A DNA stretch of 64,000 nt from Acinetobacter wuhouensis (lineage in GTDB: Bacteria > Pseudomonadota > Gammaproteobacteria > Pseudomonadales > Moraxellaceae). The notes below the pieces were generated by a model. That model was not told the origin of the DNA, made no database searches, and was given only the letters and a program-made list of their open reading frames with translations. The stretch covers positions 2,170,001 to 2,234,000 of the forward strand of contig NZ_CP031716.1 in assembly GCF_001696605.3 (NCBI RefSeq), read 5' to 3'. Both the position numbers and the translations under genes were made by a program. This document shows positions 58,638 through 64,000 of the stretch, one piece after another. Positions within the stretch are counted from its first letter, which is position 1. The number at the start of each line of letters is the position of its first letter.

Positions 58638-59309
58638 TTAAACCGCAGTGCGTTCTTCAATACCATTGTCAGTCGCAACAACAGCAATATCCGCTTTATT
58701 AATCGCGAAAATACCGTTACATACCACACCAGGAATATCATTCAAGGTCTTTTCTAACTCTAATGCATTCAAAATATTTAAATTGAATACATCCAAGATT
58801 ACGTTGCCGTTATCCGTTACCACACCTTCACGGTAAACAGGATCACCTCCAAGTGATACGATTTTACGCGCTACAGCAGAACGTGCCATTGGAATCACTT
58901 CGACAGGAAGTGGAAATTCACGACCAAGTTGCTCAACCCATTTAGAGTCATCCACGATACAAACGAATTTTTTCGCAATTGAAGCGACAATCTTTTCACG
59001 GGTTAATGCTGCACCACCGCCTTTGATCATGTGCATGTGACGATCAATTTCATCTGCACCATCCACATAAGCATCTAAACCGCTTACATGGTTCATATCA
59101 ACCACTTCAATGCCCAATTTTTTCAAACGTTGTGCAGTTGCTTCAGAACTTGCTACCGCAGCTTCAAGTTGCAGCTCAGGTAAAAGCTCGATGAGGAAAT
59201 TCACAGTACTGCCTGTACCTACCCCCAAAATGCCCCCTTTTGGTAAGTGTTTTAAAGCAGCTTTGGCTGCTGCTTGTTTTTTCTCATCTTGGGTAGCATA
59301 AAGGCTCAT
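58638..59309 (-). CDS. rpiA: Ribose-5-phosphate isomerase A
   Basis: 223 residues from ATG 59309 ([20 protein letters not shown]), with GAGAG before it; the longer frame to 59366 reaches the ilvA control region. Motifs [40 protein letters not shown] with ALTREKI, and [13 protein letters not shown]. It interconverts ribose-5- and ribulose-5-phosphate. Divergent from ilvA. Confidence 0.95.
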   Translation of the reverse strand: MSLYATQDEKKQAAAKAALKHLPKGGILGVGTGSTVNFLIELLPELQLEAAVASSEATAQRLKKLGIEVVDMNHVSGLDAYVDGADEIDRHMHMIKGGGAALTREKIVASIAKKFVCIVDDSKWVEQLGREFPLPVEVIPMARSAVARKIVSLGGDPVYREGVVTDNGNVILDVFNLNILNALELEKTLNDIPGVVCNGIFAINKADIAVVATDNGIEERTAV

Positions 59310-59424
59310 GACATCTCTCAATAAATTTTCAAATTTCTGCACATTTCGCATAATTTTAAATCGCAAATGCGCAGGGGTTTGTTACAATCAATGCTCATTT
59401 TAAACTGTTATATGGAAAATTAAC

Positions 59425-60963
59425 ATGCTGTCTCGTTTGGTTCGACAAATATTACAGGCAACGGTCTATGACGTTGCGATCGAAACCCCACTCGAAGCAG
59501 CGCCACGAATTAGTGAAAAACTAAACAACAACATTCGCTTCAAACGCGAAGACTTGCAACCTGTCTTTTCCTTCAAACTGCGCGGTGCCTATAACCGCAT
59601 CAGTCAATTACCGAAATCTCAGTTGGAACGTGGCGTTATTACTGCTTCTGCGGGTAACCATGCACAAGGCGTGGCACTATCTGGTCAAAAGTTGGGTATT
59701 ACCGCCATTATTGTGATGCCAAAGACGACACCAGATATTAAAGTCCAAGCCGTAAAACGTTTAGGTGGTCAAGTGGTTCTACACGGCGATTCTTTTGATG
59801 TTGCCAATAAATATGCGATTCAACGTGCTGCTGACGAAGGTATGACTTTCATTCCACCCTATGACGATGAATTGGTCATGGCAGGTCAAGGGACGATTGC
59901 CAATGAAATTTTACGTCAATGGCGTGATGTCGATTATGTATTCGTTGCTGTTGGTGGTGGTGGTTTAATCGCAGGTGTCGCTGCTTATTTGGGTGATGTT
60001 GCACCGCATGTCAAAGTCATTCCTGTGGAATATGATGAATCAGCGTGTTTAAAAGCCGCTTTTGAGAAAAATGAACGTGTGATTTTACCTACCGTTGGTT
60101 TATTTGCAGATGGTACAGCTGTTGCACAAATTGGTGAAAAACCATTTGAAGTGATTCAATTACAAAAATCAGATAACTCAGGTCCAATCGTTGAACGTGA
60201 TGTTGTACTTGTGAATACCGATGAAATCTGCGCTGCGATCAAAGATACTTATGACGAATGTCGTAGCATCGTTGAACCATCGGGTGCAATGGCTTTGGCA
60301 GGGATTAAAAAATACGTTGCTGAACATGGTTTAGAAAATAAAAACATGGTGTCGATAGTTTGTGGTGCAAACATGAACTTTGACCGTTTACGTTATATCG
60401 CAGAACGTACTGAACTCGGTGAACGTAAAGAAGCGATTTTTGCCGTGACCATTCCAGAAGAAAAAGGTTCATTCCTCAACTTCTGTCGTGCCTTACAAGG
60501 TCGTAACATCACTGAATTTAACTACCGTGCGAGCAGTTCTTCTGCGGCACAAGTTTTTGTGGGTATTAGCTTAAAATCGGGTGACAAAGAACGTCATGAC
60601 ATTTATGAAGCGCTAAAAATGCATTATGACGTTGATGATTTATCTGATGATGAAGTGGCTAAACTACATATTCGTTATTTGATTGGTGGTCATGCAGACA
60701 TTGAAAATGAACGTCTATTCCGTGTCGAATTCCCTGAGCGTCCAGGTGCATTGCTCACATTCTTAGAGCGCTTAGGTCCAACACATAACATTACCCTATT
60801 CCATTACCGTAACCACGGTGCAGCAGAAGGACGTGTTTTGGTGGGCTTGGATGCAGAAGATGCTCAACAAAACCCAGATGGTTTAATTGAAACATTAGAA
60901 ACGATCACTTATCCATATCAGGAAATTACCAATAACTTAGGTTATCAGCGTTTCTTAAAATAA
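59425..60963 (+). CDS. ilvA: Threonine deaminase, biosynthetic
   Basis: 512 residues: PLP-Lys motif LQPVFSFKLRGAYNRISQLP, GGGGL in YVFVAVGGGGLIAGVAAYLG, then the two ACT-like regulatory domains (EEKGSFLNFCRALQGRNITE and FPERPGALLTFLERLGPTHN). It converts threonine to 2-oxobutanoate for isoleucine synthesis and is feedback regulated by isoleucine. The length and double regulatory domain match E. coli IlvA. Confidence 0.97.
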   Translation: MLSRLVRQILQATVYDVAIETPLEAAPRISEKLNNNIRFKREDLQPVFSFKLRGAYNRISQLPKSQLERGVITASAGNHAQGVALSGQKLGITAIIVMPKTTPDIKVQAVKRLGGQVVLHGDSFDVANKYAIQRAADEGMTFIPPYDDELVMAGQGTIANEILRQWRDVDYVFVAVGGGGLIAGVAAYLGDVAPHVKVIPVEYDESACLKAAFEKNERVILPTVGLFADGTAVAQIGEKPFEVIQLQKSDNSGPIVERDVVLVNTDEICAAIKDTYDECRSIVEPSGAMALAGIKKYVAEHGLENKNMVSIVCGANMNFDRLRYIAERTELGERKEAIFAVTIPEEKGSFLNFCRALQGRNITEFNYRASSSSAAQVFVGISLKSGDKERHDIYEALKMHYDVDDLSDDEVAKLHIRYLIGGHADIENERLFRVEFPERPGALLTFLERLGPTHNITLFHYRNHGAAEGRVLVGLDAEDAQQNPDGLIETLETITYPYQEITNNLGYQRFLK

Positions 60964-61036
60964 ATTTGTCTTTCAATGTATCTCAGGCTCTTGTCAAATA
61001 GAGCTTGAGATAACTAAGTATTTTTAACTTGAACTA

Positions 61037-61633
61037 TCAATCATCATCTGACAAAAAACTACTCAAATTGAATGGTTTAAATCGTTCGTAATATTCGATA
61101 GATGGACGCGATCCAATAAATTGCTTACGAAATAACTTTATAAATTGTGCTATTCTTTTCGGTTGATCTGGTACAGCCATCCAAATCTGTTCAGATGCGT
61201 AAATCAACAACATTCGATAGCCGTGCTTTCTCACCTCGTTGTAAATTTCTTCCAAAACAATATCGTAAACATGGCTTCGTAAAGCATAAAAATTACCAAT
61301 TAAATCTTTATATTTTTCATAATGTTCGAATAATGGTGCTGTCCTCAACTCGATCCTATTTTGTATTGCTTCAACATCTACATTTAAATCCTGAAATAAA
61401 GCACAAACCTCAATACCATTATCAAAATGCTGATCACGGTCAATACTTAAGAAATACCCACGATATTTATATTCTTGAAGATCATCCTCAGTCGTAGGCT
61501 CAGTAATATCTTGAGGGGACAACCAATAATAAAAAGTTTCAAAATCCCTTCTCATTTTTTTCTTTGGAATTTTCAGAGACTCCAACTCAGGAAACCACGC
61601 TTGTAAGAGTTGATATATCTTTTTATCATCCAT
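61037..61633 (-). CDS. Tandem paralogue A, unknown function
   Basis: 198 residues starting MDDKKIYQLLQAWFPELESL with IPKKKMRRDFETFYYWLS. It shares with the next gene upstream the frame TAPLFEHYEKYKDLIGNFYA, VYDIVLEEIYNEVRKHGYRM, and LLIYASEQIWMAVPDQPKRI. No signal peptide or membrane part. About 20 residues longer in the first third than its partner. No family recognised. Confidence 0.65.
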   Translation of the reverse strand: MDDKKIYQLLQAWFPELESLKIPKKKMRRDFETFYYWLSPQDITEPTTEDDLQEYKYRGYFLSIDRDQHFDNGIEVCALFQDLNVDVEAIQNRIELRTAPLFEHYEKYKDLIGNFYALRSHVYDIVLEEIYNEVRKHGYRMLLIYASEQIWMAVPDQPKRIAQFIKLFRKQFIGSRPSIEYYERFKPFNLSSFLSDDD

Positions 61634-61695
61634 TGTTTGTTCAATTTAAAAAAGAAAACAAAACTATACTTTAAAAAACCTCAAAGAATCAAATA

Positions 61696-62241
61696 TTAAG
61701 TCGATCTTGAGCAATCGAATAAGGCATAGTGTTCAATACTCACGTCTTGATCATGAAATTGTCTATTGAAATGTTTACAGAATTTTTCAATCTTATGGTC
61801 TTGGTTGGGTACAAGCAACCAATGATAGTCTTCAGCATAGATCAGTAACAACTCATAATCATGTTGCCTTGCAACTTTTAATATTTCTTCAAAAACAATG
61901 TCATAAACTTGATCTTGTACATTGTAATAGCGCCCTATTACTTCTTTATGTTGTTCATAATGCTCAAATAAAGGTTTTGCACGCTCACGTATTTGAGTCT
62001 GAAGATTCGAGCTATCAACTGCATATTCATGAAAAATCGCACTTCTCTCAATTTCATTTTCCTGAAATTTCATTCGATCTATTTTCATTAAATAGGCACG
62101 AAAACGACCACCAAACTTTTCAGCCTCAAGCCAATCTAGAAAAACGTCAAAACTTTTACGATTTTTCTTTTTGGGAATATCTCTTTGCTGCAACTCAGGG
62201 AACCAATGTTGCAGGATTTTGAAAATTTTTTTATCGTCCAT
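61696..62241 (-). CDS. Tandem paralogue B, unknown function
   Basis: 181 residues, MDDKKIFKILQHWFPELQQR at the start, and KPLFEHYEQHKEVIGRYYNV, VYDIVFEEILKVARQHDYEL, LLIYAEDYHWLLVPNQDHKI in the same order as its neighbour. Tandem duplication followed by divergence is clear. The single-domain acidic/basic mixed chain and duplication are common for immunity proteins and for stress proteins, but neither is shown. First of the pair to be transcribed. Confidence 0.65.
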   Translation of the reverse strand: MDDKKIFKILQHWFPELQQRDIPKKKNRKSFDVFLDWLEAEKFGGRFRAYLMKIDRMKFQENEIERSAIFHEYAVDSSNLQTQIRERAKPLFEHYEQHKEVIGRYYNVQDQVYDIVFEEILKVARQHDYELLLIYAEDYHWLLVPNQDHKIEKFCKHFNRQFHDQDVSIEHYALFDCSRST

Positions 62242-62466
62242 TTTTTCTACTTACATTCCGCCATGACTTGGCATAGATCTATTTTTGCTTTGATTTGTAT
62301 ATTACGGGGCAAATTTTAAGTTTTTATGACGTCTGCTTGAGTTTTTTTACATTATCCAACTTTATTCTTCGTTTTCAGATTGGCGACGCAATCGTTTAAA
62401 TATAAAATATATAAAAATTGAATATGATAATGTCACACAAATCTTGTGCATTGATAAGGATTTAAA

Positions 62467-63117
62467 ATGGCACTGTTTGCTGTCATCGGTTTAGGTAGTT
62501 TTGGCGAAGCGGTTGCATTAGAGCTTACTAACTTAAATCACGATGTGATTGGTATAGATACACTGAAAAAAAATGTAGAAAATATTGCAGATCAAATTAG
62601 TCATGCGGTAATAGCAGATGCAACAGATGAACATGTCCTAGAAGAACTGAATGTCAAAAACTGTGATGCTGTTGTTGTTGCAATTGGTGATGACATTGAA
62701 GCCAGTATTTTATGTGTACTTCATCTAAAAAACTTAGGCATTGATAAAATATTTGTGAAAGCAAAATCTAAGTCACATCATATGATTTTGTCACATCTAG
62801 GGATTACTAAAATCATTCACCCTGAAGAAGACATGGGCATTCGCATCGCGCAGAATCTGAGTTATCCGATGGTTCGACGTTATATGGCGCTGAATAATGA
62901 TCGCTATATTGTCAAAATTGAAATTGCGGCAAATCTGCAAGGTGCTCAGTTCCAAACGGTGATGGAAAATACACCTGAAATCAAAACACTATTACTACAG
63001 CGTGGCTCTCATGTACTTTATGAGATTGCACCTGGAACCATTTTACAAGAAAAAGATATTTTGATTTTGGAAGGCCCTGTAGAAATGTTAAGACAATTTT
63101 CAATTCGTTTCTTATAG
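62467..63117 (+). CDS. ktrA: Potassium uptake regulator KtrA (TrkA N and C domains)
   Basis: 216 residues: Rossmann start MALFAVIGLGSFGEAVALEL, DAVVVAIGDDIEASILCVLH and KIIHPEEDMGIRIAQNL, then a TrkA-C domain (VLYEIAPGTILQEKDILILE). It forms the ring that gates KtrB according to nucleotide binding. KtrB starts eight bases downstream. Confidence 0.93.
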   Translation: MALFAVIGLGSFGEAVALELTNLNHDVIGIDTLKKNVENIADQISHAVIADATDEHVLEELNVKNCDAVVVAIGDDIEASILCVLHLKNLGIDKIFVKAKSKSHHMILSHLGITKIIHPEEDMGIRIAQNLSYPMVRRYMALNNDRYIVKIEIAANLQGAQFQTVMENTPEIKTLLLQRGSHVLYEIAPGTILQEKDILILEGPVEMLRQFSIRFL

Positions 63118-63125
63118 TTGTTACT

Positions 63126-64000
63126 ATGCGTCTATCTAGAAAAGAACTGATCAATAAAAATCATAATCGCATTAATCTCAGCCCACCGAGTTTACTTGCC
63201 TTAGGTTTTTTAAGCTTCATCGTCATTGGGACATTGTTGCTCAAACTCCCTTTTTCCCATAAAGGTGATTTGTCATGGCTTGATGCCTTATTTACCGCAA
63301 CTTCTGCTGTGACAATTACAGGCTTATCTGTGGTCAATATTGGCGACTCACTGACGACATTTGGACAAGTGGTGGTCATGCTCCTCATCCAATGTGGTGG
63401 TTTGGGTTTCATGACCTTTGCGATCTTGGCTGCACTAAGTCTTTCATCCAAAGTTGGACTTAAACAGCAAATTATGGCGCAAGAAACCATCGGGCAAACC
63501 AGTTTAGCCAGAGCAACATTTACCGTAAAAGGAGTTTTCCTCTACTCACTGTTCTTTGAAGCAATAGGTACAGGGATCTTAACCATGGCATGGTCAAACT
63601 ATTATGACCTTGATCGTGCTTTCTTTTATGCCTTGTTTTATAGTATTTCAGCGTTTAATAACGGTGGATTCTCTTTATTTCCCAATAGCTTAATGAGCTT
63701 CTCTGACCAATACATGGTCACATTGACGATTAGTTTGCTGTATATCATCGGTGGTATTGGTTTTGTCGTACTAATGGATATTAAACGTGCCAAACGTTGG
63801 AAAAAACTTTCAACAAATAGCAAGTTAATCCTCTCAACCATTGCAGGTTTAAACCTATTTGCATTCATTGTAATTTGGTCAATAGAAGCATCGAACCCTT
63901 TAACACTCGCACCAATGTCCGTGGGTGATCAGGCTTTAAATGCATGGTTCCATGCCACAGTACCACGTTCATCAGGCTTTAACAGCTTAGAAGTCAGTAG
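63126..64000 (+). CDS. ktrB: Potassium channel subunit KtrB (TrkH family), 5' part
   Basis: The frame from ATG 63126 stays open to the window edge (291 residues). MRLSRKELINKNHNRINLSP opens it; pore sequences visible are FTATSAVTITGLSVVNIGDS, YSISAFNNGGFSLFPNSL and VPRSSGFNSLEV, the first three of the four filter-loop repeats with their Gly. The membrane spans agree with the KtrB/TrkH fold. With KtrA it imports potassium using sodium. Confidence 0.93.
   Translation, partial: MRLSRKELINKNHNRINLSPPSLLALGFLSFIVIGTLLLKLPFSHKGDLSWLDALFTATSAVTITGLSVVNIGDSLTTFGQVVVMLLIQCGGLGFMTFAILAALSLSSKVGLKQQIMAQETIGQTSLARATFTVKGVFLYSLFFEAIGTGILTMAWSNYYDLDRAFFYALFYSISAFNNGGFSLFPNSLMSFSDQYMVTLTISLLYIIGGIGFVVLMDIKRAKRWKKLSTNSKLILSTIAGLNLFAFIVIWSIEASNPLTLAPMSVGDQALNAWFHATVPRSSGFNSLEVS

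Overview
The window is AT-rich gammaproteobacterial DNA. Its chromosomal genes point to Acinetobacter: a UmuD-like regulator with the residue layout of Acinetobacter UmuDAb, a dsbD / Lgt-TlpA fusion / dsbG cluster, clpS-clpA-DUF6776-argC, rpiA divergent from ilvA, and a KtrA/KtrB potassium pair. The species cannot be fixed from the sequence alone.

Positions 1 to about 32,100 are a prophage whose left end lies outside the window. Its late genes run leftward (minus strand): metallopeptidase, terS (DUF2280), terL, Mu-type portal (DUF935), F-like head morphogenesis protein, protease/scaffold, decoration protein, lambda-E-like capsid, Gp36/gpG/Gp37-type connectors, major tail protein, tail chaperone, a block of small moron-like genes, and the N-terminus of a tape measure protein. 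Between about 14.3 and 21.8 kb, also leftward, lie the early control and replication genes: Cro-like, CII-like, an O-like initiator whose gene carries seven 18-bp iterons, a Vsr/DUF559-type nuclease, an XRE regulator and an ORF6N antirepressor. Near 15.3-15.8 kb a protein-free, GC-richer, strongly structured stretch precedes a phage tRNA-Arg(UCU). Terminators stand on both sides of the pair.

The repressor (21.86 kb) faces right and is followed by genes probably expressed in the lysogen, including an HsdR-N-like nuclease. A second operator set at 25.22-25.28 kb, identical at its core to the one beside the repressor, stands before the rightward recombination operon: Sak4-like ATPase, small proteins, Xis-like protein and integrase. 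The integrase gene is split by a 1,282-bp IS3-family element with a clean 4-bp GATT duplication, so the prophage is probably unable to excise by itself.

From 32.2 kb the chromosome holds pepN; a lipoprotein gene with 30 perfect copies of a hexanucleotide; the periplasmic disulfide cluster; a lipase-like lipoprotein; an HpaR-like MarR regulator; umuDAb; a YcaQ-like protein; trmA; a YnfA protein; clpA/clpS; argC; an HD protein; a broken alpha/beta hydrolase; a GNAT protein; a YgjP-like protease; rpiA; ilvA; two tandem paralogues of unknown function; and ktrA with the first part of ktrB. All motif and coordinate statements come from reading the sequence; no database search was run.
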